DNA of 64,000 bases from Ciceribacter thiooxidans (GCF_014126615.1 NZ_CP059896.1:1684501-1748500); one strand, 5' to 3'. Shown: positions 1-10,084, counted from the stretch's first letter. Notes: a model not told the origin generated them from the letters alone. Numbers and translations are program-made.

Positions 1-94
1 CCAGAACGAGACCGGGCAGTGCGAAGGACGCGCGACGGTCGTTCGCCAGTGCGGCGTCACCCTCCGCCACGGGATCGGTCCTTCGGCTGTCCAT
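1..94 (-). CDS. ntrY: Nitrogen regulation sensor kinase NtrY, N-terminal fragment
   Basis: Only the first 31 codons lie in the window; the gene runs off the left edge. Read from an ATG at 94, the protein starts MDSRRTDPVAEGD and continues into NDRRASFALPGLVL, which resembles my memory of the rhizobial NtrY N-terminus just before its first membrane helix. It lies directly downstream of ntrC on the same strand, the place where ntrYX sits in rhizobia. NtrY is a membrane histidine kinase that works with NtrX in nitrogen control. The call rests on a short match plus gene order, so the start codon is less certain than the identity. Confidence 0.7.
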   Translation of the reverse strand, partial: MDSRRTDPVAEGDAALANDRRASFALPGLVL

Positions 95-234
95 CTCAAA
101 TCACATCCCGCCCCGCCGGGGCCAAATCAGCGCTGTGCGCATCACAAAGGAAACAGTCTCGTCCGAACGGACGAACGAAACGGTTCGAGTGGACTCGCGC
201 CGTGTCGTGGCTTTTGAGCAACGTATTGTGGCGA

Positions 235-263
235 AATTGCAACGGCTGTCGGCGGGTGTCAAG
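235..263 (-). promoter_or_regulatory. Possible ntrY promoter
   Basis: On the minus strand CTTGAC (258-263) overlaps the ntrC stop codon and is followed after 17 bases by GCAATT (235-240). The -35 is the rhizobial consensus but the -10 is poor, so this is tentative. The ntrC-ntrY gap (95-258) shows no gene and no clear terminator. Confidence 0.25.
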
Positions 264-1710
264 CCGACCGGGAGCTCCTGTAGACCGATACGCCGAGTTC
301 GCGAATCTTCTTCCTGAGCGTATTGCGGTTGAGGCCCAGCAGGTCCGCAGCCTTGATCTGATTGCCGCGTGTCGCCGTCAGCGCCGCCAGAATGAGCGGG
401 TACTCCATTTCCGTCAGCACGCGATCATAGAGGCCGGAGGGCGGCAAACCATCGCCAAAGCTGGCGAAATAGCTGCGCATGTTCTCTTCCACCGCCTGCG
501 CAATGGTCATCGGTCCCGACGCGACGCTCGCCTTGGTGATCGGGCTGTCGGCGATGTCGGAGCGCAGTTCGGATTCGATGATCTCCCGGGTGATGACATC
601 CTGTGGATAAAGCGCCATCAGGCGGCGGACGAGGTTCTCGAGCTCGCGGACATTGCCGGGCCACGCATAGGATTTCATGACTTCGAGCGCCTCCTGGTCA
701 AAGCGCTTCGAATCAAGCCCCTGCCGCTCGCCCTCTTGGATGAAATGGCGGACGAGGTCCGGAATGTCCTCGGCACGGTCCCTCAGCGGCGGCAGACGCA
801 GCGGAACGACGTTGAGGCGGTAATAGAGGTCCTCGCGGAAGAGGCCCTGGTTGATCGACTGCTTCAGGTCCTTGTTCGTCGCCGCCACGATCCGGACGTC
901 GGTACGGATCGGCGTGCGGCCGCCGACTGTCGTGTACTCCCCCTGCTGGAGAACGCGCAGCAGGCGCGTCTGCGCATCCATCGGCATGTCGCCGATCTCG
1001 TCGAGGAACAGCGTACCGCCCTCGGCCTGCTCGAAGCGGCCGGTCGAGCGCGTCTGCGCGCCGGTGAAGGCACCCTTCTCGTGGCCGAACAGTTCCGACT
1101 CGATGAGGTCGCGCGGGATCGCCGCCATGTTGATCGCGACGAAGGGGCCGTTGCGGCGCTTGCCGTAATCGTGCAGCGCGCGGGCGACGAGTTCCTTGCC
1201 GGTGCCGGACTCGCCGGTGATCATCAGCGTGAGGTCGGTCTGCATGAGCCGTGCGAGGACGCGGTAAATTTCCTGCATGGCGGCCGAACGCCCGACCAGT
1301 GGCATCCCGTCCTGCATGTCGTCGTCGACACGGACCGGCTTTTTCTTCGGCTCCGCAAGTGCGCGGCCGATGATCGCGATCAGTTCGGTCAGGTCGAACG
1401 GCTTCGGCAGGTAGTCATAGGCGCCGCGCTCCGACGCCTTGATCGCCGTCATGAAGGTGTTCTGCGCGCTCATCACCAGAACCGGCAGATCTGGCCTCGC
1501 CTTCTTGATACGCGGCAAGAGGTCGAAGGCGTTCTCGTCCGGCATGACCACGTCGGTGACGACGAGATCGCCCTCGCCGGCCGAGACCCAGCGCCAGAGC
1601 GTCGCCGCATTGGAGGTAATCCGGACGTCGTATCCCGCCCGCGTCAGCGCCTGATTGAGCACCGTGCGGATGGCGGCATCATCGTCAGCAACAAGGATGG
1701 TGGCAGTCAT
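259..1710 (-). CDS. ntrC: Nitrogen regulation response regulator NtrC
   Basis: This 483-residue protein is a sigma-54-dependent activator that switches on nitrogen-scavenging genes when phosphorylated by NtrB. A receiver domain fills roughly residues 1-120 with phospho-acceptor D53 in VVTDVVM. The central AAA+ domain shows Walker A GESGTGKE, the sigma-54 contact loop GAFTGA and Walker [11 protein letters not shown] Fis-type helix-turn-helix ends the protein ([16 protein letters not shown]). Length matches known NtrC proteins. I chose the ATG at 1710 because it overlaps the ntrB stop as TGATG, implying translational coupling, and because [10 protein letters not shown] is the expected receiver start; an upstream in-frame start would add 35 unrelated residues. 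Confidence 0.97.
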   Translation of the reverse strand: MTATILVADDDAAIRTVLNQALTRAGYDVRITSNAATLWRWVSAGEGDLVVTDVVMPDENAFDLLPRIKKARPDLPVLVMSAQNTFMTAIKASERGAYDYLPKPFDLTELIAIIGRALAEPKKKPVRVDDDMQDGMPLVGRSAAMQEIYRVLARLMQTDLTLMITGESGTGKELVARALHDYGKRRNGPFVAINMAAIPRDLIESELFGHEKGAFTGAQTRSTGRFEQAEGGTLFLDEIGDMPMDAQTRLLRVLQQGEYTTVGGRTPIRTDVRIVAATNKDLKQSINQGLFREDLYYRLNVVPLRLPPLRDRAEDIPDLVRHFIQEGERQGLDSKRFDQEALEVMKSYAWPGNVRELENLVRRLMALYPQDVITREIIESELRSDIADSPITKASVASGPMTIAQAVEENMRSYFASFGDGLPPSGLYDRVLTEMEYPLILAALTATRGNQIKAADLLGLNRNTLRKKIRELGVSVYRSSRSA

Positions 1711-2849
1711 CAGAGGCTTCCTGTGGAGTTCGCCGGAGTTGCGTCTTCGAGTGCGACACCCCGGGAGACGGGCATCAGCACGCGGAAAGTGGTGCGGTTG
1801 GACTGGCTGTCGCATTCGACGATGCCGCCGTGACCGCCGATGATCTTGGCGACCAGCGCGAGGCCGAGCCCCGATCCGTTGGTCTTGGTGGTGATGAAGG
1901 GATCGAAGAGATGCGGTAGCAGGTCGGCGGGAACCCCCGGACCGTTGTCGTGCACGCAGAATTCGAGCGGCAGCGAGATCTTTTCTCGCGAACCGGCGAC
2001 CGAGAGGCGGATCCCCGGCCGATAGGCGGTCGTCAGCTGGATTTCTCCGTCGGCGCGGTCGCCGATCGCCTCGGCCGCGTTCTTGACGAGATTGAGGAAC
2101 ACCTGCACCAGCTGGTCGCGGTTGGCATAGACCGGCGGCAGCGACGGGTCGTAGTTCTCGGTGATCTTGATATCGCGGGCAAAGCCCGCTTTGGCGATCG
2201 CCTTCACGTGGTCGAGCACCGAATGGATGTTGATCGGCTGCCGGTCCACCGGTCTCTCGTCGGAGAAGACCTCCATGCGGTCGACCAGCGAGACGATCCG
2301 GTCCGTCTCGTCGCAGATGAGGCGTGTCAGCGCCCGGTCTTCGTCGGTCACCGAGCTTTCGAGAAGCTGTGCCGCGCCGCGGATGCCGGAGAGCGGGTTC
2401 TTGATCTCGTGCGCCAGCATCGAGGCGAGCCCTGTCACCGAGCGGGCGGCAGCGCGGTGGGTCAGCTGGCGGTCGATCTTGTCGGCCATCGAGCGTTCCT
2501 GGAATACAACGACCACGGAGCCCGGATCACTCACCACCGGAGCGACGTAGAGGTCGACCAGCTTGTCCTCGCCGAGGCGCGGTGAGCTCAGGTCGACGCG
2601 GTATTCGTTGACCGGCGCCCGCCGCTCCCGCACCTGGTCGATCAGGGCGAGCAGCGGGCTGCCGAAGGGAATCAGGCTCGCCACCTGATGGCGGGCGAGA
2701 TGGCTGGCGCTCGCGCCGAAGAAGGATTCCGCCTCCCAGTTGGCGAAGGTGACGAAACCTTCGGCATCGACGAGGATCACCGGATTTTGGATGGCGTTCA
2801 AAACAGTCAGGGCCAGGCCGTTGTCCCGTGTTTCCTGCGGTTGCGACAT
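1710..2849 (-). CDS. ntrB: Nitrogen regulation sensor histidine kinase NtrB
   Basis: NtrB (379 residues) is the cytoplasmic kinase/phosphatase partner of NtrC, controlled by the PII protein. A PAS domain lies near residues 12-120. The H-box [13 protein letters not shown] places the phosphorylated histidine at about residue 147. The ATP-binding domain shows an N-box (NLVKNAAEA), HDNGPGVP and GSGLGLAL. It has no membrane segments, as expected. The ATG at 2849 overlaps the dusB stop as TGATG and its own stop overlaps the ntrC start the same way, so dusB-ntrB-ntrC form one tightly coupled unit. An upstream in-frame ATG would add 18 basic residues and was rejected. Confidence 0.97.
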   Translation of the reverse strand: MSQPQETRDNGLALTVLNAIQNPVILVDAEGFVTFANWEAESFFGASASHLARHQVASLIPFGSPLLALIDQVRERRAPVNEYRVDLSSPRLGEDKLVDLYVAPVVSDPGSVVVVFQERSMADKIDRQLTHRAAARSVTGLASMLAHEIKNPLSGIRGAAQLLESSVTDEDRALTRLICDETDRIVSLVDRMEVFSDERPVDRQPINIHSVLDHVKAIAKAGFARDIKITENYDPSLPPVYANRDQLVQVFLNLVKNAAEAIGDRADGEIQLTTAYRPGIRLSVAGSREKISLPLEFCVHDNGPGVPADLLPHLFDPFITTKTNGSGLGLALVAKIIGGHGGIVECDSQSNRTTFRVLMPVSRGVALEDATPANSTGSL

Positions 2850-3853
2850 CAGGCGGCCTCCTGCCGGTCGTTTCTCTCGCTCGCCGCCTCTTCGAGTGCG
2901 CAAGACAGAGCCGCGACGACGAAGCGGGGATCGCGGGCCGTCATGATCTCCGCCTTGCGGGCGGGCGCGAGATCCGGCGCGAAGCGTTCGAGATACCAGC
3001 CCAGGTGTTTGCGGGCATGGCGCAGGCCGACATCGGTCCCGTAATGCGCCAGCATCATCTCGTAGTGCTCGACGGCGATCGTGGCGATCTCGGCGGCTTC
3101 AGGTGCACGGGCGCCGGCGAGAACGCCGGCCAGCCACGGCCGCCCCTGACAGGCACGACCTATCATGACAGCATCGGCGCCGGAACGCCGCAGGATTTCC
3201 TCTGCGTCCTCGCGGGTCGAAACGTCGCCGTTGGCGATCAGCGGGATCTTGACCGCGTCGCGCACCGCGGCGATCGCATCCCAGTCTGCGCGGCCCTCGT
3301 AGAACTGCATGCGGGTGCGGCCGTGGATGGCGACGAGCTGAATGCCCGCCCGTTCGGCGCGCGCGGCGATCTCCGGCGCGTTGATCGAATTCTCGTCCCA
3401 GCCGAGCCGCATCTTCAGCGTCACCGGGACGCTCACCGCCTCAACGGTCGCCTCGATCAGCGAAAGCGCATGGTCGGGGTCGCGCATCAGCGCCGAACCG
3501 GAATAACCGCCGATCACCTTCTTGGCCGGGCACCCCATGTTGATGTCGATTACGTCGGCGCCGTTCGCCTCGGCGATGCGCGCGGCTTCTGCCATCCAGT
3601 GCGCCTCGCGCCCGGCAAGCTGGACAACGTGCGGCCGCGCCTCGCCGTCGCGCAGCCGCATCCAGGATTCGGCTGCATTCAGCACCAGTTCCCGGCTCGC
3701 TACCATCTCAGTGACGACGAGCCCCGCCCCGAAGCGCCAGGCGAGCTGGCGGAACGGCAGATCGCTCACCCCGGACATCGGCGCCAGCGCGACGCGATTG
3801 CGGACGGTCACCGGCCCGATCTGAAACGGCATGTGAAGTGCTCTGGATTGCAA
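2849..3853 (-). CDS. dusB: tRNA-dihydrouridine synthase DusB (NifR3)
   Basis: An FMN-dependent enzyme that reduces specific uridines in tRNA to dihydrouridine. The TIM-barrel shows the family pattern: [12 protein letters not shown] near the N-terminus, [11 protein letters not shown] with the catalytic cysteine, MRLGWDE, a [11 protein letters not shown] segment and [16 protein letters not shown]. The name nifR3 comes from its constant place ahead of ntrB in proteobacteria, seen here with a TGATG overlap. The 334-residue frame begins at a TTG at 3853; an ATG at 3832 would give 327 residues. Homologues I remember have 8-9 residues before the PF motif, which favours the TTG, but neither site has a strong ribosome-binding sequence. 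Confidence 0.93.
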   Translation of the reverse strand: MQSRALHMPFQIGPVTVRNRVALAPMSGVSDLPFRQLAWRFGAGLVVTEMVASRELVLNAAESWMRLRDGEARPHVVQLAGREAHWMAEAARIAEANGADVIDINMGCPAKKVIGGYSGSALMRDPDHALSLIEATVEAVSVPVTLKMRLGWDENSINAPEIAARAERAGIQLVAIHGRTRMQFYEGRADWDAIAAVRDAVKIPLIANGDVSTREDAEEILRRSGADAVMIGRACQGRPWLAGVLAGARAPEAAEIATIAVEHYEMMLAHYGTDVGLRHARKHLGWYLERFAPDLAPARKAEIMTARDPRFVVAALSCALEEAASERNDRQEAA

Positions 3854-4024
3854 ATGATTATCTTTCAGGCACGGAACGGGTTTGCACTATTTTTAGCCAG
3901 CCTTGATCGGCTTGCCAAGCGAAAACCGCCGGACGGAACAAAAATTCGGCGCGCTCTGGAAATATTGGCGTCGACGCTCTACTGCTCCCTTACGTGTTAA
4001 TTGTGTCAGGAACAATCTCCGCGA

Positions 4025-5236
4025 ATGGCAAATCTCGGGGCCTTTTCAATCGCTGTCATCGTGGTCGCCGCCGGGCGCGGCGAACGGGCCGGCGCTTCCG
4101 CGGAAGGGCCGAAGCAGTATCGCCGCATCGGCGGAAAGCCGGTGATCGCCCATACACTTCAACGCTTTGTCGACTGGCCGGCAACGGGTCCGATCGTCGC
4201 AGTCATCCATCCTGACGACGAGATGCTGTTTCGCGAGGCGTGCCGGCACCTGAACGGCGGGCGGGACATCGTCGTCACCTTCGGCGGACGCACGCGCCAG
4301 CAGTCGGTGGAGGCCGGGTTGAAGGCGCTTGTCGGCCGCGACGTCACCCATGTGATGATCCAGGATGCCGTGAGACCCTTTGTCGATACGGCGATGCTGG
4401 AGCGCATCCGCGCAGCCTTCGCCGATGGTGCCGCGGCCGTTCTGCCGGCTATTCCGGTCACCGACACGCTGAAGCGCGGCTCGGCCGAAGGACTTGTGGT
4501 CGAAACCGTTCCGCGCGCCGGGCTCTACGCCGCGCAGACGCCCCAGAGCTTCAGCTATCCGGCAATCATGGCCGCACACGCGCGCGCCGCCTCCGAAGGG
4601 CGGGATGATTTTACCGACGATGCCGCCATCGCCGAATGGGCCGGCATCCCCGTCCGGCTGGTCGAAGGATCGCCGGACAATGTCAAACTCACCGTCCAGC
4701 GGGATATCGCCATGGCCGACGCCAGACTCTCGTCTTCCGCCCTTCCCGACGTGCGCACCGGCAACGGTTATGACGTGCACCAGCTCGAGGCCGGGGTCGG
4801 CGTCACGCTCTGCGGCGTCTTCATTCCGCACGACCAGAAGCTCAAGGGGCATTCCGACGCCGACGTCGCCCTGCACGCGCTGACCGATGCGCTGCTCGCG
4901 ACCTGCGGCGCCGGCGACATCGGCGACCATTTCCCGCCCTCGGACCCGCAATGGAAGGGCGCGCCGTCCCGCATCTTCCTTGCGCACGCGGCGAAGATCG
5001 TCCGCGACAATGGCGGCACGATCATGAATGCGGATATCTCGCTGATTGCCGAGGCCCCGAAGGTCGGGCCGCACCGCCAGGCGATGCGGGAGAAGCTCTC
5101 GGAAATTCTCGGCATTTCGCTCGACCGCTGTTCGGTCAAGGCGACCACCAACGAGACGATCGGCTTTGTCGGGCGCCGCGAAGGGATCGCCGCGATCGCC
5201 ACCGCGACCGTCGTCTACGGGGGTGCGAAAGCATGA
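4025..5236 (+). CDS. ispDF: Bifunctional IspD/IspF enzyme of the MEP isoprenoid pathway
   Basis: This 403-residue fusion performs two steps of the non-mevalonate isoprenoid route: cytidylyl transfer to MEP (IspD) and formation of the cyclodiphosphate (IspF). The IspD half, about residues 1-225, has [11 protein letters not shown], a modified CTP loop, and QDAVRPFVD. The IspF half has [23 protein letters not shown] with the metal ligands, GDIGDHFPP and a C-terminal [16 protein letters not shown]. The fusion is standard in alphaproteobacteria. I chose the ATG at 4025 over an upstream TTG at 4001. The stop overlaps the cinA start as ATGA. It is divergent from dusB across about 170 bases. Confidence 0.96.
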   Translation: MANLGAFSIAVIVVAAGRGERAGASAEGPKQYRRIGGKPVIAHTLQRFVDWPATGPIVAVIHPDDEMLFREACRHLNGGRDIVVTFGGRTRQQSVEAGLKALVGRDVTHVMIQDAVRPFVDTAMLERIRAAFADGAAAVLPAIPVTDTLKRGSAEGLVVETVPRAGLYAAQTPQSFSYPAIMAAHARAASEGRDDFTDDAAIAEWAGIPVRLVEGSPDNVKLTVQRDIAMADARLSSSALPDVRTGNGYDVHQLEAGVGVTLCGVFIPHDQKLKGHSDADVALHALTDALLATCGAGDIGDHFPPSDPQWKGAPSRIFLAHAAKIVRDNGGTIMNADISLIAEAPKVGPHRQAMREKLSEILGISLDRCSVKATTNETIGFVGRREGIAAIATATVVYGGAKA

Positions 5237-5736
5237 GCCTCTTTCCGCCAGCGGTCGAAACACTGGCCTCACGTATCGTCAGTCAATTTACGCAACGTAA
5301 TTTGACGGTCGCCACCGCGGAATCCTGCACCGGCGGGCTGATCGCCGGGGCGCTTACCGAGATTTCCGGCTCGTCGGCGGTAGTCGACCGCGGCTTCGTC
5401 ACCTATTCGAACCGGGCGAAGGTGGAGATGCTCGGCGTCGATGAAAAGGTGCTCGGCTCCTTCGGCGCCGTCTCCCGCGAAACGGCGTTGCAGATGGCGG
5501 CCGGCGCACTTCGCCATTCGGGGGCGGATCTGGCGGTCGCGGTGACCGGCGTCGCAGGCCCGACCGGCGGTACAGCGGAAAAGCCGGTCGGGCTCGTCCA
5601 CATTGCGGCAAGGCGCCGCGACGGTCGCCTCATCCACCGTGAAATGCGTTACGGCGATCTCGGCCGTGACGGCATCCGCATGGCGACGGTGACGACTGCG
5701 CTCGAAATGCTCCTGGACCTGGCTGCCAAAGACTGA
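5233..5736 (+). CDS. cinA: CinA-family nicotinamide-nucleotide amidohydrolase
   Basis: A 167-residue protein equal to the C-terminal CinA domain alone, without the N-terminal molybdopterin-binding-like half found in full CinA. Such stand-alone proteins (PncC type) deamidate nicotinamide mononucleotide in NAD recycling. The conserved start [29 protein letters not shown] and [17 protein letters not shown] are present. The ATG lies in an ATGA overlap with the ispDF stop, so the two genes are translationally coupled. It converges with the next minus-strand gene across 17 bases without an obvious terminator. The specific reaction is inferred from the family. Confidence 0.9.
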   Translation: MSLFPPAVETLASRIVSQFTQRNLTVATAESCTGGLIAGALTEISGSSAVVDRGFVTYSNRAKVEMLGVDEKVLGSFGAVSRETALQMAAGALRHSGADLAVAVTGVAGPTGGTAEKPVGLVHIAARRRDGRLIHREMRYGDLGRDGIRMATVTTALEMLLDLAAKD

Positions 5737-5753
5737 GTGTACGATTGCCGCGG

Positions 5754-6203
5754 TCAGGCCGTGTAGATCTCGTCGGCACGCTTTTCGAAGGCTTCGGAAA
5801 ACATCCTGAAGGCGCGGTCGAACATCGAGCCCATCAGCGCGCCGAGGATGCGGCTCTTGAATTCGTAGTCGATGAAGAAATGCACGGAGCAACCGCCCTC
5901 TGCCGCCGGTTCGAAACGCCAGCGGTTGTCGAGATAGCGGAACGGACCCTCGATATACTTCACGTCGATCGCGCGCTCGGTCGGCGCCAGAAGCACCTGT
6001 GTCGTGAACGTCTCGCGGATCGCCTTGTAACCGACCGTCATGTCGGCGACGAGCAGCGTCTTGCCGTCCCGCTCCCGCCGCGAACGGATCGCGAGCGCCT
6101 CGCACAGTGGCAGGAATTCCGGATAACGCTCGACATCGGCGACGAGCGCGTACATCCGGTCGGGAGAGTGCTTGACGATACGGCGGGTTTCGAACTGTGG
6201 CAT
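5754..6203 (-). CDS. Coq10/RatA-family START-like lipid-binding protein
   Basis: A 149-residue protein of the polyketide-cyclase/START fold. It opens with FETRRIVKHSPDRMYALVADVERYPEFLPLC, a signature split here by the usual HSP..MYxLVxDVExYPEFLP pattern, and ends with a helix rich in acidic and aromatic residues. In mitochondria the Coq10 homologue binds ubiquinone and supports respiration; the E. coli homologue RatA has been described as inhibiting ribosome subunit joining. Which role applies here cannot be told from sequence. The next gene upstream ends only 9 bases away from its start, suggesting co-transcription. Confidence 0.85.
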   Translation of the reverse strand: MPQFETRRIVKHSPDRMYALVADVERYPEFLPLCEALAIRSRRERDGKTLLVADMTVGYKAIRETFTTQVLLAPTERAIDVKYIEGPFRYLDNRWRFEPAAEGGCSVHFFIDYEFKSRILGALMGSMFDRAFRMFSEAFEKRADEIYTA

Positions 6204-6212
6204 AAGTTCGAC

Positions 6213-6827
6213 TTAAGCGGGGATCCCTGCGAGATCAAGGAGCTTGGCCATCTCGCCGTGTGATTTCAGCGTCAGCACGGGGACAGCGGGTCCATGCGTC
6301 CGGAGTTCATGGACAACTCTCGGCGCGAAGCGGCTCTCGAAGTTCCAGATGTACGAAAGGAATTCCCGGTCCGGCCATCGTTCGACACAACCGTCTGCCA
6401 TCTCCGGCCGGTGCCGCCCGACATAGCGACCCGCGCGGCGATAGACGCCGAGAAGGCAGCGCCAGCGAGGGAGCCGCACCCAGACGACGAGGTCCGTGCG
6501 TGGCAGGCGAATGTCGAAGCTTGATGGATTGGTCCCGTCCATCAGCCAACTGTCGGACTGGACGATCCGGGAAATGATTTGCCTCTGCTCGACCCTCGGT
6601 CGCTGGGCCCAGCCGGGAAGCCAGAAGACTTCTCGATCCATGGAGAGATAAGGAAGGTTCAGAGCAGCCGAAATCTTCTGCGACAGCGTCGACTTTCCAC
6701 CACCGGAACAGCCAATTATGCAGATCCTTCGCGCTCTTGCCAGAAGCGACGCCGCGCGGTGCATGTCATTGATGAACTCGGGCAATGCGGACCTCCGGCA
6801 TGAAGCAGCCGGAGCGTGATACGGCAT
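6213..6827 (-). CDS. P-loop NTPase, adenylate kinase/FlaR-like
   Basis: A 204-residue nucleotide-binding protein. Walker A is GCSGGGKST near residue 39, followed by LPYLSMDREVFWLPGW and a MDGTNPSSFDIRLPRTDLVVW stretch (split across about residues 96-116), a layout typical of the small kinase-like family annotated as adenylate kinase or DNA topology modulation protein FlaR. Substrate is unknown. The ATG at 6827 gives the full frame; an ATG at 6764 (183 residues) also leaves the P-loop intact and neither has a convincing ribosome-binding site. It sits between the Coq10-like gene and lipA and has no evident functional link to either. Confidence 0.72.
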   Translation of the reverse strand: MPYHAPAASCRRSALPEFINDMHRAASLLARARRICIIGCSGGGKSTLSQKISAALNLPYLSMDREVFWLPGWAQRPRVEQRQIISRIVQSDSWLMDGTNPSSFDIRLPRTDLVVWVRLPRWRCLLGVYRRAGRYVGRHRPEMADGCVERWPDREFLSYIWNFESRFAPRVVHELRTHGPAVPVLTLKSHGEMAKLLDLAGIPA

Positions 6828-6857
6828 TTCTACGCACGCCAGAAGTGCAAAAAATCC

Positions 6858-7823
6858 TCAGCGCGCGGCCTGAAGCTTCTCCCGTGCCGCCCTCAGCCGC
6901 GCGAAGTCGTCGCCGGCGTGATGGGACGAGCGCGTCAGCGGGCTTGCCGACACCATCAGGAAGCCCTTGGAATAGGCGACCGTCTCGTAGGACTTGAATT
7001 CGTCGGGCGTGACGAAGCTCATAACCTGATGGTGCTTGCGGGTCGGCTGCAGGTACTGACCGATGGTCAGGAAATCGACGTCGGCGGTTCTGAGGTCGTC
7101 CATGAGCTGGAGGACCTCGTTACGCTCCTCGCCGAGGCCGACCATGATGCCGGACTTGGTGAACATGGTCGGGTCGAGTTCCTTGACCCGCTGCAACAGC
7201 CGGATCGAGTGGAAATAGCGCGCACCGGGACGGACCGTCAGATAGTTGCCGGGCACCGTTTCCAGGTTGTGGTTAAAGACGTCCGGCTTGGCGGCGACGA
7301 CGCGCTCCAGAGCGCCCGGCTTCTTCAGGAAGTCCGGCGTCAGGATTTCGATCGTCGTTTCCGGCGAAGCGGCGCGGATCGCCCAGATCACCTTTTCGAA
7401 ATGCTCGGCGCCACCGTCCTCCAGGTCGTCACGGTCGACGGAGGTGATGACGACATGGGTGAGGCCCATCTGCTTCACCGCCTTGGCGACATTCTCGGGC
7501 TCGTCCGGATCGAGCGCGTTCGGCTTGCCGGTCGCGACGTTGCAGAAGGCACAGGCGCGCGTGCAGATCTCGCCCATGATCATGAAGGTGGCGTGCTTCT
7601 TGTCCCAGCATTCGCCGATGTTGGGGCAGCCCGCCTCCTCGCACACCGTGACGAGCTTGTTGTCCTTCACGATCGAGCGGGTCTCGGCATAGCCCTTCGA
7701 GGTCGGCGCCTTGACGCGGATCCATTCGGGTTTGCGCAGCACTTCCGTGTCGGGCCTGTGGGCCTTCTCCGGATGCCGGACGCGCTTTTCCTCAGGGGTC
7801 ATCCGGTCGAGGATCGTAACCAT
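6858..7823 (-). CDS. lipA: Lipoyl synthase LipA
   Basis: LipA is a radical-SAM enzyme that inserts two sulfurs into octanoyl chains bound to lipoyl domains. The 321-residue protein has the auxiliary-cluster cysteines C61, C66 and C72 ([12 protein letters not shown]) and the SAM-cluster motif CTRACAFC at C87, C91 and C94. It ends with the conserved [13 protein letters not shown] chose the ATG at 7823 because [21 protein letters not shown] is the usual rhizobial start (shown to residue 20 or so); the frame upstream adds 19 unlike residues. It lies in the same block as lpdA and pdhABC, whose E2 and E1 beta carry lipoyl domains that need this enzyme. Confidence 0.98.
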   Translation of the reverse strand: MVTILDRMTPEEKRVRHPEKAHRPDTEVLRKPEWIRVKAPTSKGYAETRSIVKDNKLVTVCEEAGCPNIGECWDKKHATFMIMGEICTRACAFCNVATGKPNALDPDEPENVAKAVKQMGLTHVVITSVDRDDLEDGGAEHFEKVIWAIRAASPETTIEILTPDFLKKPGALERVVAAKPDVFNHNLETVPGNYLTVRPGARYFHSIRLLQRVKELDPTMFTKSGIMVGLGEERNEVLQLMDDLRTADVDFLTIGQYLQPTRKHHQVMSFVTPDEFKSYETVAYSKGFLMVSASPLTRSSHHAGDDFARLRAAREKLQAAR

Positions 7824-7915
7824 GTCTACCTGCCTTTTGCCGCTCCGGGCGGCTCCGAAACCCTTACTGCGACCCGGCACGCCACCATGATGGCGGCAGT
7901 GCCGGCGTCACCGTG

Positions 7916-8164
7916 TCAACGCCTGACGAGCTTGACGACGAACAAGAGGAGACTTGCGCCGAGGAAGCCGGTGATCAGATAGCCGAGCGCACCGCCGGCC
8001 ACCGAGATGTGAAACTGCGCAAGCACGGCATTGGCGACCACCGAGCCGACGATGCCGAGCACGATGTTCATCAGGATGCCGAAGCGTGCGTCCATCAGCT
8101 TGCCCGCGAGCCAGCCCGCAAGACCGCCGATCACGATCGTCAAAATCCAACCCAAACCCTGCAT
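7916..8164 (-). CDS. GlsB/YeaQ/YmgE-family small membrane protein
   Basis: An 82-residue hydrophobic protein with three predicted membrane helices and the glycine-rich pattern of the transglycosylase-associated family: GGLAGWLAGKLM near the start, NIVLGIVGSVVANAVL in the middle and ITGFLGASLLLFVVKLVRR at the end. Family members are stress-linked inner-membrane proteins of unknown biochemical function; the transglycosylase label is historical. I used the ATG at 8164, which follows a GGGG ribosome-binding-like run; an in-frame start at 8188 would add eight residues. Confidence 0.85.
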   Translation of the reverse strand: MQGLGWILTIVIGGLAGWLAGKLMDARFGILMNIVLGIVGSVVANAVLAQFHISVAGGALGYLITGFLGASLLLFVVKLVRR

Positions 8165-8230
8165 TGCCCCAATTCCCTTATCGGTCAATATCGACTTTCA
8201 TATACGATGCCGTCGCCGGCATCACAACAC

Positions 8231-9676
8231 TCAGGCGTTCAACGCCCGGCCATAGGCATCGAGAACGCTTTCCTTCAGCGTTTCCGAAATGGTCGGATGC
8301 GGGAAGATCGTGTGCATCAGCTCTTCTTCGGTCGTCTCGAGGTTCATCGCGACGACGAAGCCCTGGATCAGTTCGGTCACTTCGGCACCGACCAGGTGCG
8401 CACCCAGCAGTTCCCCGGTCTTCTTGTCGAAGATGGTCTTGACGAGACCCTGGTCCTCGCCGAGCGCGATCGCCTTGCCGTTGGCGACGAAGGGGAAGCG
8501 GCCGACGCGGATGTCGCGGCCCTCGGCCTTCGCCTTGGCCTCGGTCAGGCCGACGGAGGCGACCTGCGGGTGGCAATAGGTGCAGCCGGGGATCTTGGCC
8601 TTGTCCATCGGGTGGACGTTCGGCAGACCGGCGATCTTCTCGACGCAGATCACCGCCTCATGCTCGGCCTTGTGGGCCAGCATCGGCGGACCGGCGACGT
8701 CGCCGATCGCATAGATGCCCGGCACGTTGGTGCGGCCATAGCCGTCGATCTGGATGAAGCCGCGGTCGGTCTTCACGCCGAGCGCCTCGAGGCCGATGTT
8801 CTCGACATTGGCCTGCACGCCGACGGCCGAAATCATCCGGTCGGCGGTAATCCTCTCGATCGAGCCGTCCTTCTTCTCGACATGAGCGGTAACGGAATTC
8901 GCGCCCTTCTCGACCTTGGCGACCTTGGCTTCGAGCAGGATCTTCATGCCCTGCTTTTCGAACTGCTTCTTGGCGAGCGCGGAAATTTCCGCATCCTCGA
9001 CCGGCATGACCTGGCTCATCACCTCGACGACGGTGACCTCCACACCGAGCGTGCGGTAGAAGGAAGCGAATTCGATGCCGATCGCACCGGAGCCCATGAC
9101 GAGCAGGGACTTCGGCATTTCTTCCGGCTTCATCGCCTCGAAATAGGTCCAGATCAGCTTGCCGTCCGGCTCGATGCCGGGAAGCGCGCGCGGGCGGGCG
9201 CCGGTCGCGACGATGATGTGCTTCGCCGTGTAAGTGCCCTCGCCGAGCGTGTTCTTCGGCAGCGGCGCCTGCGGCTGCTGGATCGCCTTCGTCGTCTTGG
9301 AGACGACGATCTCACCGGGCTTCGAAAGCTTCGCTTCACCCCAGATCACGTCCACCTTGTTCTTCTTCATGAGGAAGCCGACGCCGCCGTTCATGCGGGC
9401 AGCAATGCCGCGCGAGCGGGCGACGATCGCCTTCAGGTCGGGTGTAACCGTGCCTTCGATCTTCACGCCGTAGTCGCCGGGGTGCTTGGCGTAATGGTAG
9501 ATCTCGGCGGAACGCAGCAGCGCCTTGGTCGGGATGCAGCCCCAGTTCGAGCAGATGCCGGCGAGGTGCTCGCGTTCGACGATGGCGGTCTTCAGCCCGA
9601 GCTGGGCCGCACGGATCGCCGCAATATAGCCACCAGGGCCGGAACCGATAATGATGACGTCATAAGCGTTGGACAC
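8231..9676 (-). CDS. lpdA: Dihydrolipoamide dehydrogenase (E3)
   Basis: A 481-residue flavoprotein that reoxidises dihydrolipoyl groups of the pyruvate dehydrogenase complex and passes electrons to NAD. FAD-binding GSGPGGYIAAIRAAQLG is at the N-terminus. The redox-active disulfide is C42/C47 in ICSNWGCIPTK, the alphaproteobacterial version of the motif. GSGAIGIEFASFY is the NAD-binding site, AIGDVAG the second FAD motif, and HPHPTISE carries the C-terminal catalytic histidine. Its position in the same-strand block with pdhABC and lipA indicates it is the E3 of that complex, though other dehydrogenase complexes could share it. Confidence 0.96.
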   Translation of the reverse strand: MSNAYDVIIIGSGPGGYIAAIRAAQLGLKTAIVEREHLAGICSNWGCIPTKALLRSAEIYHYAKHPGDYGVKIEGTVTPDLKAIVARSRGIAARMNGGVGFLMKKNKVDVIWGEAKLSKPGEIVVSKTTKAIQQPQAPLPKNTLGEGTYTAKHIIVATGARPRALPGIEPDGKLIWTYFEAMKPEEMPKSLLVMGSGAIGIEFASFYRTLGVEVTVVEVMSQVMPVEDAEISALAKKQFEKQGMKILLEAKVAKVEKGANSVTAHVEKKDGSIERITADRMISAVGVQANVENIGLEALGVKTDRGFIQIDGYGRTNVPGIYAIGDVAGPPMLAHKAEHEAVICVEKIAGLPNVHPMDKAKIPGCTYCHPQVASVGLTEAKAKAEGRDIRVGRFPFVANGKAIALGEDQGLVKTIFDKKTGELLGAHLVGAEVTELIQGFVVAMNLETTEEELMHTIFPHPTISETLKESVLDAYGRALNA

Positions 9677-9753
9677 GGGCCTTCATCTCCTCTTTGTCAG
9701 GAACGGGCTCCCCGATCGCGGGAAGCCCTTCCAAGGGACGAAGCCTCCGGCGA

Positions 9754-9993
9754 TCACGCCTTCGTCAGCATCCCGTAAATCTCATCCTTCAGAACCATCC
9801 GCTGTTTGCGCATCGTTTCCATCTGCGCATCGCCGACCGGTTCCACTTCCGTCTCTGCCCGGTGGATCCCGCGATTGATCTCGCGATAGTCCTCGAGCAG
9901 TTGGGCAAAACGCTCGTCGCTCGCCTTGAGCTCGTGCATCTTGCCGACCAGTTCCGGAAACTCGTCCTGGATTTCGTGCGGCGTATTCGACAT
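9754..9993 (-). CDS. YdcH-family (DUF465) protein
   Basis: A 79-residue, largely helical, charged protein with the DUF465 layout: a helix around FPELVGKMHELKASDERFAQ, a turn, then a second helix ending KQRMVLKDEIYGMLTKA. Function is unknown in the family. The ATG at 9993 has a strong ribosome-binding site (AGGAGAAG); the frame extends 13 residues further upstream without such support. It lies between lpdA and the esterase on the same strand. Confidence 0.85.
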   Translation of the reverse strand: MSNTPHEIQDEFPELVGKMHELKASDERFAQLLEDYREINRGIHRAETEVEPVGDAQMETMRKQRMVLKDEIYGMLTKA

Positions 9994-10084
9994 TACTTCT
10001 TCTCCTCGTGAGGGGGTTACGAAGTGAGCCATATACGCTCGTCAGCCGCTCTCCTTGATCTTGGTCAAATTTCTCCGACGATCT

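Noticed and set aside
181..190. GGTTCGAGT as a tRNA T-loop
   Set aside because: No acceptor stem, anticodon arm or CCA context around it. I see no tRNA in the window.
19..1833. Open frame of 604 codons on the plus strand
   Set aside because: It is antisense to ntrC, Arg/Asp-rich shadow sequence with no family pattern; the minus strand holds a perfect NtrC.
2828..4000. Plus-strand open frame of 390 codons
   Set aside because: Antisense to dusB; a GC-rich shadow.
7913..9778. Plus-strand open frame of 621 codons
   Set aside because: Antisense to the small membrane protein and lpdA, with typical shadow composition.
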